Shown here piece after piece: positions 7,459-16,400 of a stretch of 64,000 nucleotides of DNA (positions within the stretch are counted from its first letter, which is position 1; each line of letters opens with the position of its first letter). Source of the stretch: Trebonia kvetii (lineage in GTDB: Bacteria; Actinomycetota; Actinomycetes; Streptosporangiales; Streptosporangiaceae); the NCBI RefSeq assembly GCF_007827045.1, contig NZ_RPFW01000002.1, forward strand, positions 186,001 to 250,000. The letters are read 5' to 3'. The position numbers and the translations under genes were made by a program. Below the pieces are notes generated by a model. That model did not search any database. It saw only the letters and a program-made list of their open reading frames with translations, and was not told where the DNA came from.

Positions 7459-7968
7459 TCATTCGCCGGTGCCCGCCCCGGCGAGCTCGCACACGATATC
7501 CAGATGGCCGATGTGGCGGGCGTACTCCTGCACCAGGTGGAAAAGTACCCGCTCCAGGGTGGCGGGCGGATCGCCGTCCCACCGCTCGCCGGGCACGCCG
7601 ACCTCGTCAAGATCATGCCTGGCGATCACCGCCCGGCTCCGTTCCGCCTGGCTGTCCAGGGCGGCGAGCAGGCCGTCGAGGGTGTCGCCAGGGGCCGCGT
7701 ACCAGCGCCCGTCCCGCTGGTCGCCCCACGGGTCGCCGACGTCGCGTCCCTCGAAGCCCCACTCCAGCCAGCGCAGCTCGACGAAGGTCAGGTGCTTGAG
7801 CAACTCCAGCGGCGTCCAGCCGGACGGCAGCCCGCTGGCGCGCAGATCCGCGGGCGGCAGTTCGCGCAGCTTGGCGGCGAGCCGGTCTCTGAAGTAGTCG
7901 AGATAGCGGTTGAACACCTCGGCTCGCGACTGCGCGGGCGCGGTCGGCTCTGGAAAGGGCACGGTCAT
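7459..7968 (-). CDS. DinB-family / DUF664 putative thiol transferase
   Basis: 169 aa from ATG at 7968. The helical bundle contains ELLKHLTFVELRWLEWGF and VLFHLVQEYARHIGHLDIVCELAG, giving the three spaced His (HL, HL, HxGH) that bind a divalent metal in the DinB/DUF664 superfamily. Actinobacterial members include mycothiol- and bacillithiol-dependent S-transferases. The start is supported by TAGCGT 7 bases upstream (leaderless). The longer open frame to 8034 adds only Arg/Ala-rich residues. Confidence 0.78.
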   Translation of the reverse strand: MTVPFPEPTAPAQSRAEVFNRYLDYFRDRLAAKLRELPPADLRASGLPSGWTPLELLKHLTFVELRWLEWGFEGRDVGDPWGDQRDGRWYAAPGDTLDGLLAALDSQAERSRAVIARHDLDEVGVPGERWDGDPPATLERVLFHLVQEYARHIGHLDIVCELAGAGTGE

Positions 7969-7975
7969 GCGGCCA

Positions 7976-7981
7976 ACGCTA
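7976..7981 (-). promoter_or_regulatory. Predicted -10 (TAGCGT), leaderless
   Basis: On the minus strand TAGCGT ends 7 bases before the ATG of the DinB-like gene. It lies back to back with the -10 of the flavoenzyme gene at 8039. Confidence 0.45.
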
Positions 7982-8038
7982 GCCGCGGCCGATGTCGCCG
8001 CGCACCCGGGTTTGCGCCGGGCCACGCCGGTCATGTGT

Positions 8039-8044
8039 TAGCTT
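8039..8044 (+). promoter_or_regulatory. Predicted -10 (TAGCTT), leaderless
   Basis: TAGCTT ends 6 bases before the GTG at 8051. No ribosome-binding site separates it from the start, consistent with a leaderless mRNA. Confidence 0.4.
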
Positions 8045-8050
8045 CCGGTC

Positions 8051-9223
8051 GTGGCCCTTGTCGGTATCGCGCGCTCCCTCGAGCCGCTCATCCGCGAGCA
8101 CGCGCCGGCTCTCGAGGAGGGGCGCATCCCGCCGCCGCTGGTGGCGGCGCTCTACGACGCGGGCGTCTTTAAGGCGCTGCTCCCGCGTGAGGTCGGCGGC
8201 CTCGAGGCTGAGCCAGTCGAGTGGCTTGCGATGGTCGAGGAGTTCGCCCGGCTCAACTCCTCCGTCGGCTGGCTGGCGTTCATCCAGTCGGGCGTGGGAC
8301 TGACGTTCCTCGATCCGGCGCGGTTCGAGCGGTTCCGTGAGCGCGGCGGCGGCCGGCTGATCCTCGCGATGAGCCTGGGCCGGGTAGGCGGCACGGCGGT
8401 CAGGGCCGACGGCGGCTACCGCGTCAGCGGCCGGTGGCCGTTCGCCAGCGGTTCGCCCTTCGCGACCTGGCTTGGCGGCATGTCGCTCGTCTGCGACTCC
8501 GGCGGCGCACCGGTCATGGACGCCGCCGGGCAGCCGCAGCGCCTGCTCGCGATATGGCCGGCGGACCAGGCCCGCCTCATCGACACCTGGGACGGCCTTG
8601 GCCTGCGCGGCACGGGAAGCGGCGACTTCGAGGTGTCCGACCTTTTCGTCCCCGACGATCAGGTCAACCCGGGCTTCTACGGACCGCCGGCCTACGACCG
8701 TGCGCTGTTCCGCATCAAGGAGATGCCCGAGGTGGGACACGGGGCGCACGCACTCGGCATCGCGTCCGCCGCCATGGAAGCGTTCGTGGCCGCGGTCAAC
8801 ACCAAGCCGGTTCCCGGGTCGGCGCGGCACATGGCGATGGGGCACATGCAGGCGCACCAGATCGCGTTCGCCCGGGCCGACGCTCAGGTCCGCGCGGCGC
8901 GGGCGCTGCTGCACGAGACCGTCCGCGCCGCCTTCGCCGACGCCGGGGTGAGCCAGGAACTGTCGCTCGACCTGCGGGTCCGGCTGCGCGAGGCGAACAT
9001 CTTCGCCGTCAGGTCGGCGCGGGAGGCGGTCGGAATGATCTTCGAGATGGCCGGCTCGAGCGCCGTCTACCGGGGCCGGCCGATCGAGCGCGCGTTCCGC
9101 GACATCAACACCGCGGCAGCGCACACCAACTACGTGGAGACTGCCTACACGGCGATCGGCTCCTACTACCTGACGAAGGACCGCGAGGGCGGCCCGCAGA
9201 TCGCCGGCGGGCCCTTCTTCTGA
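8051..9223 (+). CDS. Acyl-CoA dehydrogenase-like flavin monooxygenase (group D)
   Basis: 390 aa. It has the acyl-CoA dehydrogenase fold: N-terminal helical domain (LIREHAPALEEGRIPPPLVAALYDAGVFKALLPREVGG), middle beta domain (GYRVSGRWPFASGSPFATWLGG...DTWDGLGLRGTGSGDFEVSDLFVP) and C-terminal helical domain (AREAVGMIFEMAGSSAVYRGRPIERAFRDINTAAAHTNY). The G-W-P-F-A-S-G motif and C-terminal A-G-S-x-x-x-Y/P-x-x-R-D-x-x-x-A/H match the HsaA/DszC/IacA-type two-component monooxygenases, which use reduced flavin to hydroxylate aromatic or sulfur compounds, rather than true dehydrogenases with a catalytic Glu. No flavin reductase gene lies beside it. Confidence 0.82.
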   Translation: MALVGIARSLEPLIREHAPALEEGRIPPPLVAALYDAGVFKALLPREVGGLEAEPVEWLAMVEEFARLNSSVGWLAFIQSGVGLTFLDPARFERFRERGGGRLILAMSLGRVGGTAVRADGGYRVSGRWPFASGSPFATWLGGMSLVCDSGGAPVMDAAGQPQRLLAIWPADQARLIDTWDGLGLRGTGSGDFEVSDLFVPDDQVNPGFYGPPAYDRALFRIKEMPEVGHGAHALGIASAAMEAFVAAVNTKPVPGSARHMAMGHMQAHQIAFARADAQVRAARALLHETVRAAFADAGVSQELSLDLRVRLREANIFAVRSAREAVGMIFEMAGSSAVYRGRPIERAFRDINTAAAHTNYVETAYTAIGSYYLTKDREGGPQIAGGPFF

Positions 9224-9264
9224 CCGGTCCCGCCTGGCTCACGGTCCCGCGCGCCTGCATCACG

Positions 9265-10047
9265 TCACGCTCGTCGTGCCCAACTGCTGATCATGAGCGG
9301 TGCGAAGATGACGCTGTCGCTGTCACGGCATATCGCGGTGAACGACTCAAGATCGGTCTTGTCGATCCAGCCGCCCGCGAGCAGGCCAGGGGCGAGCTGC
9401 GCCACGAGCAGTTCCCACTGCGGGATGCCGCCAACGGCATCGGCCCGCACCTGTACCGCGACCGCTTGCGCGCCGACATCGGCGAGGCCGGCCGCGGCGA
9501 GGCACCGTGGTAGCCGCCTGGCGAACTCCGGGTCGTAGCCGCGGCTGCGCATGAACTCGCGGCACGCGCCGGTGACCCGGTTGTAGACGGGCGACGGCGG
9601 GTCGATGACCTCCGCCGTCGCCCAGTCGAGGTCCTCGACAAGCAGCCAGCCGCCGGGCGCGAGGCTCTCCCCCAGTGAGGCGAGAACATCGTCACGCCGC
9701 GGGAGATGCTCGAGCAGCAGCCTCGCGTGGATGAGGTCGAACTGGCCGCGGGGAAGCGCCGTGGCGGTCACGTCCTGACGGGCGACGGTGATGACGGCGT
9801 CGGCGAGCGGGTCAAGGAACCGGGTGTCGGTGTCGACGGCCAGGACCTGACCGCCCGGTCCGACATGGCGCGCGAGGAGTTCGGCGACGCTGCCGGTGCC
9901 GGCGCCGATCTCGGCGCAGCGGGCGCCAGGACGCAGGTCAAGGCGCTCGACCAGCGCCATCGTGCCGGGATCGTACAGTCGGGTCAGGCTGTTGAGCCGG
10001 TCACGCTCGGCGTACCAGGCGGGGTCGAGCAGGTACTGAGTCGGCAT
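9265..10047 (-). CDS. Class I SAM-dependent methyltransferase
   Basis: 260 aa from ATG at 10047, with GGAG 8 bases upstream. Motif I CAEIGAGTGSVAELLA (SAM-binding glycine loop), acidic motif II LAVDTD, motif III-like GQFDLIHARLLLEHLPRRDDVLASLGESLAPGGWLLVEDLDW are in order. The domain order is that of the Methyltransf_11/25 group, acting on small molecules or lipids; the substrate is not predictable. It is transcribed away from the LAL regulator gene, with about 175 bases between starts. Confidence 0.88.
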   Translation of the reverse strand: MPTQYLLDPAWYAERDRLNSLTRLYDPGTMALVERLDLRPGARCAEIGAGTGSVAELLARHVGPGGQVLAVDTDTRFLDPLADAVITVARQDVTATALPRGQFDLIHARLLLEHLPRRDDVLASLGESLAPGGWLLVEDLDWATAEVIDPPSPVYNRVTGACREFMRSRGYDPEFARRLPRCLAAAGLADVGAQAVAVQVRADAVGGIPQWELLVAQLAPGLLAGGWIDKTDLESFTAICRDSDSVIFAPLMISSWARRA

Positions 10048-10222
10048 GGGAATCTCCAGGTTTGCGGTGCCGGTTTCTGATGATCGCAGCGGCGACGGGG
10101 TGACCGCGTACTTGGAATCGTCGCCGCCGGGGCGCTCGCCTGGCACTGGGGCGGGACCCTAGTATTAGTGGTCTTGGTCCCCGGGAATTTGACGGTCAAG
10201 GACGCGGGCCGCGTGCGCGCGG

Positions 10223-13102
10223 ATGGCTTCGGCGCGGGCCGCCGAGCGGAAGGGGCGCCAGTTGGCGGGTGGCGACCTGTGGGAGCGCGAGAGCGAGGTC
10301 ACCGCACTCGGTGCCGCTTTCGACTCCGCTGTCAGCGGGACCGGCCAGCTGGTGCTCGTCGAAGGTCCCGCGGGGATCGGCAAGTCACGTCTGCTCGCGG
10401 TGGCCCGGTCGCTCGGGACCGAGCGGCAGTTGCCCGTGCTCGCGGCCCGTGGCCTGGAACTTGAGCGGGAGGTGCCGTTCGGCGTGGCGCGGCAGTTGTT
10501 CGTGCCGCCGCTGCTGCGCGCCTCCGGCCGGGAGCGGGCCGGCCTGCTTGCCGGGCCGGCGGCGCTGGCGCAGCCCCTGCTTGACGGGTTCGACGCCGAT
10601 GCGCGGCTCGGCGAAGGTCAGGCCGGGGCACTGGTCGAAGGCCTGCACTGGCTCGCGGTCAATCTCGCGCAGGCGCTCGCGGACGGCTCGTCGCCCGGCC
10701 GCCTCGCTGTCGTCGTTGATGACGCGCAGTGGGCTGACCGGCCGTCCTTGCGCTTTCTCGCCCATCTGGCCGGGCGTTTCGAGGACGTGGGGTTCTGCGT
10801 CATCGTAGCGGTGCGTACCGGCGAACCGGGGGAGACGCGCGATCTGCTCGGGCGCCTGCGCGCCCAGCCGGGCTGCGTGCGGCTGCGTCCGGCCGTGCTC
10901 ACCGAGGCGGCGGTCAGCGGCCTGATCCGCGCTCACCATTTTCCCGACGCTACAGACGAGTTCTGCCGGTCATGCGCGCACGTCAGCGGCGGCAACCCGT
11001 TCCTGCTCGAAGAGCTGCTCGCGGTGCTGCGCGCCGACGCGGTGGCGCCTACTGACGACGCCGCGCGCCGGGTCGCCACGCTGCTGCCCGAGTCGGTCAT
11101 GGACGCCGTCGTGGTCAACCTGGCCCGTCTGACAGAAACGGCGAAGCGGCTGGCCAGCGCGGTCGCGGTGTTCGGGCAGGCGCCCGTGGCGCGAGCCGCA
11201 GAGCTGGCCGGCCTCGACACTGCCGAGGCCGAGCAGGCCGCCGACGCGCTGGCAGCGGGTGCACGAAAGCCAGTGGCTCGCCTGGCAGCAGCAGGCCGGC
11301 GCCGGGCGGCGGTACTCGCTGAGCTCGGGCCTTTCAGGCGGGCACGCGAGCACCGCCGGGCGGCCGCGCTGCTCGACCGCGACGGTGCCGATGCCGCCAG
11401 CGTCGCCGGGCACCTGATCGAGACCCGGCCAGAAGGCGAGGCGTGGGCCTCCGCGGCGCTTCGCGCGGCCGGGCACGACGCGCTGGTGCACGGTGAGTCA
11501 CGGGTGGCGGTGCGGCTGCTGCGGCGCGCGCTTGAGGAGCGGCCGCCGCCGGACCACCGCGATGCGATCCTGATCGAGCTGGCCCACGCTGAGGCGGCCG
11601 ACGGCTCGCCGGACGCGGTCAGCAGGCTCGTCCAGGTACTTGAGCACGTCGGCGACCCGCACACCAGGGGCGACGCGTACCACCAGCTGGCGCGCCTGCT
11701 GTTCTTCAAGGGCGAGATCGCTGAGTCAGCCGCCGCGGCCGAGCGGGGCCTCGCCGAGATCGACCCGGGCGACGAGCTGGCCGCCCACCTGCTGTCCGCC
11801 CAGCTCACAGCGGCCACGTTCGTCCCTGCGCTGCGAGCAGGACTCACCGACCAGCTGCAGAGGTATCTGCCGGATGCGCGCAGCGGGCGGCCGCCCCGTG
11901 ATCCGATGATCTGCGCGCACGTGAGCGCGCGCATGGCCATCGCGGGTGATCCTGCCGCGCTGGTACTGCCTGTGGCGGAGGGTGCTTTCGCCCGCCATCC
12001 GCTGGTGGATGACCAGGCACACGGGATAGTGCTTGGCTTCCCTGTCGTTGCCCTCGTGATCATCGACGAACTCGAGCGCGCGGCGGACGCGCTCGCGTGT
12101 GCCCTGCGCACCGGGCGCGCCCGCACCTCCCTGATCACCGAGACAGTCGCCTACCACTGGTCCTCGGTCGTGGCTTACCGGCGCGGCGATCTCGTCCAGG
12201 CGCACGCCTATGCCCAGCATGCGCTGACCGCGTGCCGCACCGACGACTGGAACCTGTACGGCCCGTGGATCGCGGCCAATCTCGCGCAGGTCTACCTGGA
12301 ATGGGGAGACACCGATGCCGCCCGCGCTGTCCTTGACGCTGACAGCGACGACGCCGTCGACCCAGTCGGCGCAAGCCTGCGGCTCGAAGCACGCGGCCGC
12401 CTCGCATCCGCGCTTGACCAGCCCGGGCAGGCACTCGCGCACTTCACCGCCGCCGGCGCGACGGCCGACGCCCTCGGGCTCGTGAGCCCGGGCTTCCTGC
12501 CCTGGCGTTCCTGGGCGGCGCAGGCGGCGATCGCGGCCGGACACGGCGAGCGGGCGGCGGGACTGATCGCTGACGAACTCGTCCTCGCCCGCCGCGCGGG
12601 CAACTCCCGGTCGGCCGGCATCGCGCTTCGCGCGAGTGGCCTGGTCGCCGAGGGCGACCAGGCGATCGCGTTGCTGTCGGATTCGGTAAAGACGCTGGAA
12701 GCCACGCCCGGGCGACTGGAACTCGCTCGCTCCCTGACCGAGCTCGGCTCCGCGCTGCGGCGCGGCGGGCAACGCGCCGCTGCCCGCCCGGTGCTGCGCC
12801 GCGCCCTTGACATCGCCACCAGCTGCGGTGCGCAGGTCCTGGCCGGACGCGCGCGGACCGAGCTGCTTGCCACAGGAAGCCGGCCCCGGCGCATCCGGCT
12901 CAGCGGAATCGAATCGCTGACACCGGCCGAGCGGCGCGTCGCCGAATTCGCAGGGCACGGCCGCACAAACACCGAGATCGCGCACGCCCTTTTCGTCACC
13001 ACGAAAACCGTCGAATGGCACCTGGCAAACGCGTTCCGCAAACTCGGCATCACCAGCCGCCGGGATCTCGTCATCGCCGTGGGCGGCGACGGACCATCAT
13101 GA
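10223..13102 (+). CDS. LAL-type LuxR family regulator with N-terminal ATPase
   Basis: 959 aa. Residues 48-55 GPAGIGKS are the Walker A of a STAND/AAA ATPase; the Walker B is in LAVVVDDAQWAD near residue 165. A long TPR-like helical middle follows. Residues about 895-955 (LTPAERRVAEFAGHGRTNTEIAHALFVTTKTVEWHLANAFRKLGI) form a LuxR helix-turn-helix. MalT/LAL proteins couple ATP and an effector to transcription activation. Around 11250-11320 the usual 'F-V-H-P-L-V-R' segment at the end of the ATPase module is replaced by an Arg/Ala-rich stretch, so this copy may be altered. The target is unknown; neighbours do not form an obvious regulon. Confidence 0.9.
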   Translation: MASARAAERKGRQLAGGDLWERESEVTALGAAFDSAVSGTGQLVLVEGPAGIGKSRLLAVARSLGTERQLPVLAARGLELEREVPFGVARQLFVPPLLRASGRERAGLLAGPAALAQPLLDGFDADARLGEGQAGALVEGLHWLAVNLAQALADGSSPGRLAVVVDDAQWADRPSLRFLAHLAGRFEDVGFCVIVAVRTGEPGETRDLLGRLRAQPGCVRLRPAVLTEAAVSGLIRAHHFPDATDEFCRSCAHVSGGNPFLLEELLAVLRADAVAPTDDAARRVATLLPESVMDAVVVNLARLTETAKRLASAVAVFGQAPVARAAELAGLDTAEAEQAADALAAGARKPVARLAAAGRRRAAVLAELGPFRRAREHRRAAALLDRDGADAASVAGHLIETRPEGEAWASAALRAAGHDALVHGESRVAVRLLRRALEERPPPDHRDAILIELAHAEAADGSPDAVSRLVQVLEHVGDPHTRGDAYHQLARLLFFKGEIAESAAAAERGLAEIDPGDELAAHLLSAQLTAATFVPALRAGLTDQLQRYLPDARSGRPPRDPMICAHVSARMAIAGDPAALVLPVAEGAFARHPLVDDQAHGIVLGFPVVALVIIDELERAADALACALRTGRARTSLITETVAYHWSSVVAYRRGDLVQAHAYAQHALTACRTDDWNLYGPWIAANLAQVYLEWGDTDAARAVLDADSDDAVDPVGASLRLEARGRLASALDQPGQALAHFTAAGATADALGLVSPGFLPWRSWAAQAAIAAGHGERAAGLIADELVLARRAGNSRSAGIALRASGLVAEGDQAIALLSDSVKTLEATPGRLELARSLTELGSALRRGGQRAAARPVLRRALDIATSCGAQVLAGRARTELLATGSRPRRIRLSGIESLTPAERRVAEFAGHGRTNTEIAHALFVTTKTVEWHLANAFRKLGITSRRDLVIAVGGDGPS

Positions 13103-13247
13103 CCCGCTGATCTCCAGCAGTCGGCGACGCCGTGCCCGATGATCGACCTTAGTCGGGTGGCACCGGGTCCATCGGCCCTACCCAGGTCCCCTAGCCCGGT
13201 GTCTGGTTGAGGTGCTGGCATGCTGCCGGCGCAAGGAGGTGACGGAC

Positions 13248-14276
13248 ATGCTCCGGCCTTTTCCCGGTTTCACCACGTATACGACCCGCCACTGCGTGAC
13301 CGGGTCGCTGAAGCACATCTACGACTGCCACGGCTACCCGATCTCCGAGGACATGCTGCTTGGACTGGGCCGCGGGCTCGGGTTCGTGTACTTCCACATC
13401 AAGGGTGCCGACCCCTTCTACGGCGGCAGGGCCAACGTCGCCCGCCCAGGAGAGGAAGGCCTGGAGAAGACCGTCGGCCGGCGAACCGGTGTCGCGGTCG
13501 CGTCGCACGCCACCTCAAGCGCCCGCACCGCGCAGGCTGCGCTGCGCGAGCTGCTTGAGGCGGATGAGCCCGTGCTCGTGTATCTCGACATGGGCTTCCT
13601 GCCGTACCTCAAGTTGCCTGAGGGCTATCACTTCGGCGGGCATGTCGTCGCGGTGGCCGGCTACGACCCGGACACCGGGCAGGTGCTTGTCGCCGACCGG
13701 GACGGCGAGCTGCATCCGGTCGGCTGGGACGCGCTGGAAAGAGCGCGCGGCTCACGGTACAAGCCGTTCCCGCCTGGGCACACGTGGTACACGTTCGACT
13801 TCGCCGCCGCCCGGCCGCCGGCCCCCGCTGAGATCCGGGAATCGATCGGCGAGGCATGCCAGCAGATGCTGGCCCCGCCGATCGCTAACCTCGGCGTCAA
13901 GGGTATCCGCAAGGCGATCAGGGAGACAGCGAAGTGGCCGCAGGTCCTGGACGCGGGCGCGCTGCGGCGCACCTGTTTCAACGTGGCGCTGTTCATCGAT
14001 CACCGCGGTGGGACCGGCGGCGGGATTTTCCGTTACATGTACGGCCGGTTCCTGACCGAGGCCGCGGCGGTAACGGACGAGCCGCGCTTTGCCGGGATGG
14101 GCACGGAGCTGACCGCGATCGGCGACTTGTGGGAGCAAGTGGCCGCGGCCTTCGCCGCGGCGGCGCAGGCCGGCAAGCCCGCGGACCTGCTGCAGAGCGC
14201 CACGGAACCGATGCGCGACATCGCCGACCGCGAGCAGGACTTCTGGGAACGCCTCGCCGTGCTGATCGCCGCCTGA
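13248..14276 (+). CDS. BtrH-like protein (BtrH_N plus DUF4872)
   Basis: 342 aa; the start at 13248 follows AAGGAGGTGACGGAC, a near-perfect ribosome-binding site. The N-terminal domain has a papain-like/C39-like layout: HCVTGSLKHIY with Cys near residue 14, then YHFGGHVVAVAGYDPDTGQVLVADRDG with His and Asp. The C-terminal half (IRESIGEACQQMLAPPIANLGVKGIRKAIRE...) matches DUF4872. BtrH of butirosin synthesis transfers an acyl group from a carrier protein to an aminoglycoside. No carrier protein or antibiotic cluster is present here, so the role is open; an acyltransferase or amidase on a peptide-like substrate is the inference. Confidence 0.75.
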   Translation: MLRPFPGFTTYTTRHCVTGSLKHIYDCHGYPISEDMLLGLGRGLGFVYFHIKGADPFYGGRANVARPGEEGLEKTVGRRTGVAVASHATSSARTAQAALRELLEADEPVLVYLDMGFLPYLKLPEGYHFGGHVVAVAGYDPDTGQVLVADRDGELHPVGWDALERARGSRYKPFPPGHTWYTFDFAAARPPAPAEIRESIGEACQQMLAPPIANLGVKGIRKAIRETAKWPQVLDAGALRRTCFNVALFIDHRGGTGGGIFRYMYGRFLTEAAAVTDEPRFAGMGTELTAIGDLWEQVAAAFAAAAQAGKPADLLQSATEPMRDIADREQDFWERLAVLIAA

Positions 14277-14297
14277 CGGCGGGCAGGGAAGCAGCCC

Positions 14298-15464
14298 GTG
14301 ATGGGTGATTGCACCGCCGCTGGACCGTCCCCGATGGCGGCGGCTCCGGCCGGGAAGGCCACGCAACGGCGGCCGCGAATGAGCGCGATGGCGCTCGCCG
14401 CGGCGGCTCTGGGCCTGGCTCTCGGCTGCGGGCGGGTCGCCTCGCCAAACCCCGGCGGCGCCGCTGCGGCCCCGGCCGCTGCCCCGGTGGCCGCTGCCCC
14501 GGTGGCTGCGGGCCCCGCGGCTGCGGCCCCGGCAGTCGCTGCCCCGGCGGCCTGCGCATCGGGCACCTGCTACGTGGCGGTCAGCGTGGCCACGGTATGG
14601 GTCAAGCCGCGGTACCCGCGGGCTGTCGACAAGCCCGCGCTCGGCAACCCCGCGCACCCGCAGCTGTGGGTCCGCGCGATGACCGTGGCGCAAAAGAGCT
14701 GGCTGGTCGGCAGGCTGGAAACCCAGGCCCTTTACGGCACCAAGGTCACCGTCACCGGGCACTGGCGTAACTGGACGCAGGTGGCCGTCCCCAGCCAGCC
14801 CACCAACCGTGACCGGCGCGGCTATCCAGGCTGGGTGCCCACGGTGCAGCTCACCCGCACCGCGCCGCCCGCGGCCGCCACCTCCGCGGTGATCCGGTCC
14901 CAGGCCGCCTGGCTGTGGAGCCGCTGGACGGCCGGCGGTGTCGCCGGGACCAAGATGATGCTGGTTTCCTACGACACCCGCCTGCCCGTGGTCCTGGCCG
15001 CCGCCACCTACGTCGAGGTGACCCTGATCGGCGGCCAGAAGGCCGCCGTGCGCCGCGGCGACGTCGTCCTGCACGGCGCTGGTTCCTCCTGGGGCGCCAC
15101 CAGGGCCCGGGTCGTCGCCGAAGCAAGGAAATTCCTCCGGCTGCCCTACCTGTGGGCCGGGACATCAGGGTTCGGCTACGACTGCTCCGGATTCACCTAC
15201 TCCGTCTACCATTCCTACGGGCTGACCCTGTCCCGCGACGCCGATCAGCAGGCCGTCCACGGCACCGTCATCGCCCGCAGCGGCCTGCAGCCCGGCGACC
15301 TGGTGTTCTTCCGCAACAGCACGAACGGCCCGATCAGCCACGTCGGAATGTACGTGGGCGGCGGCACCATGATCGACGCCCCGCACACCGGCGCTGTCAT
15401 CAGGATCGACCCGGTATCGTCCTTCGCCTACTACGCCGGCGCCCGGCGCTACCTGTCCCGCTGA
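14298..15464 (+). CDS. Secreted NlpC/P60 peptidoglycan hydrolase
   Basis: 388 aa. Start taken at GTG 14298 after CAGGGAAG; ATG 14301 is equally possible. A basic stretch (KATQRRPR) and hydrophobic segment (MALAAAALGLALGCG) act as signal peptide, followed by an Ala/Pro repeat linker (AAPVAA). The middle (residues about 100-250) has SH3-like features. The C-terminal NlpC/P60 domain shows catalytic Cys in GYDCSGFTYSVYHSYG, His in ISHVGMYVGGG and a third polar residue in APHTG. Such enzymes cut the D-Glu to diamino-acid bond in cell-wall stem peptides, in the wall space. It follows the BtrH-like gene by 21 bases and may be in the same operon. Confidence 0.87.
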   Translation: MMGDCTAAGPSPMAAAPAGKATQRRPRMSAMALAAAALGLALGCGRVASPNPGGAAAAPAAAPVAAAPVAAGPAAAAPAVAAPAACASGTCYVAVSVATVWVKPRYPRAVDKPALGNPAHPQLWVRAMTVAQKSWLVGRLETQALYGTKVTVTGHWRNWTQVAVPSQPTNRDRRGYPGWVPTVQLTRTAPPAAATSAVIRSQAAWLWSRWTAGGVAGTKMMLVSYDTRLPVVLAAATYVEVTLIGGQKAAVRRGDVVLHGAGSSWGATRARVVAEARKFLRLPYLWAGTSGFGYDCSGFTYSVYHSYGLTLSRDADQQAVHGTVIARSGLQPGDLVFFRNSTNGPISHVGMYVGGGTMIDAPHTGAVIRIDPVSSFAYYAGARRYLSR

Positions 15465-15569
15465 CAGCAGGCGCTCGCCAGCGGCCACTCGTGCCGCGCC
15501 GGCACTCTTACAGCAGGCGAGGACGCGGCCTTGCTTTACCGTGCGGTGCGGCGGGAGGAGGATGGCGGG

Positions 15570-16400
15570 GTGGAGTCGCTGGCGGACCTGCTTGAGCAGC
15601 GGGCGTTCCGATGCCGCCTCGTCCCTGAGCGGGCCCTGGCCTCGGTCGAGGAGGCGGAGGGGTTTCTGCGTGACCGCGGGCTGCTGACCCGCACGGCGGA
15701 CTGCGCGCTGCCGAGCTTGTACGAGGCGTGCCATGAGGACCCGTACCAGGCGGGCGGTGCCGGCTTCGCGTCGTGGCCTGCTACGAAGTGGCCGTGGTTC
15801 GGTGCGCTTGCCGAGCGCGGCTACCTGCCGACCGCGGTGCATCGTGGCAAGAACCTGCTGGTGAGCGCGGAGGTCGCGGCCCTGCTCGACCCGGTCTGCC
15901 GGGCAGAGATCGCGCGTATGCGCGCTGCCGACCGCGGCTGGGCCCGGCTGCTCGACCACCTGGCCGCCGCCGGGCCGTCCAGCATTGACGACCTGCGCAC
16001 CGAACTGGGGCTCAAGCGGCCCGAGCTGAAGGCGCTGCGGTCACCGCTTGAGCGCTGCGGCGCGATCGTCTCGCGTTCGCCGGTTGTGGCAGCGGGCGAG
16101 GGACACCGGCATTCGAGCGAGCTGGCCCGCTGGGACCAGGCGTACCCCGGCGCCGGCGGCACGGACGCGGACCCGCGCCGCGCGTTCGGTGACCTCCTCG
16201 TCGCCGGCGTGCGCGCGGCGGTCGTGGCACCCGAGGCTGACCTGCCGCGGTGGTTCTCCTGGCAGTGGTACTTGACCGGCCCGCTCATAGACGATCTTGT
16301 CCGGGAGGGGCGGCTGCGGCGGGTGGCGGGTCAGGTCGTCGCGACGAGGAAGTCCTCGCCCGTCGACATGCGCAGCCCGTCGGGGCGCCCGGCGAAGTAG
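15570..16400 (+). CDS. AlkZ-related winged-helix protein
   Basis: 276 aa from GTG at 15570, chosen because GGGAGGAGG (15553-15561) sits just upstream; the frame is open from 15531. The sequence resembles the winged-helix family around the DNA glycosylase AlkZ/YcaQ (ALPSLYEACHEDPYQAGGAGFASWPATKWPWFGALAERGYL...VHRGKNLLV), with repeated winged-helix units such as LLDHLAAAGPSSIDDLRTELGLKRPELKALRSPLERCGAIV. AlkZ unhooks DNA interstrand cross-links, but the catalytic QxQ motif is not visible here, so this is likely a relative of different function. Its last 70 bases overlap the 3' end of the convergent methyltransferase gene. Confidence 0.6.
   Translation: MESLADLLEQRAFRCRLVPERALASVEEAEGFLRDRGLLTRTADCALPSLYEACHEDPYQAGGAGFASWPATKWPWFGALAERGYLPTAVHRGKNLLVSAEVAALLDPVCRAEIARMRAADRGWARLLDHLAAAGPSSIDDLRTELGLKRPELKALRSPLERCGAIVSRSPVVAAGEGHRHSSELARWDQAYPGAGGTDADPRRAFGDLLVAGVRAAVVAPEADLPRWFSWQWYLTGPLIDDLVREGRLRRVAGQVVATRKSSPVDMRSPSGRPAK

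Noticed and set aside
10223..15464. Aminoglycoside-type biosynthetic cluster around the BtrH-like gene
   Set aside because: No carrier protein, sugar or aminotransferase genes are present; only a regulator and a wall hydrolase adjoin it.
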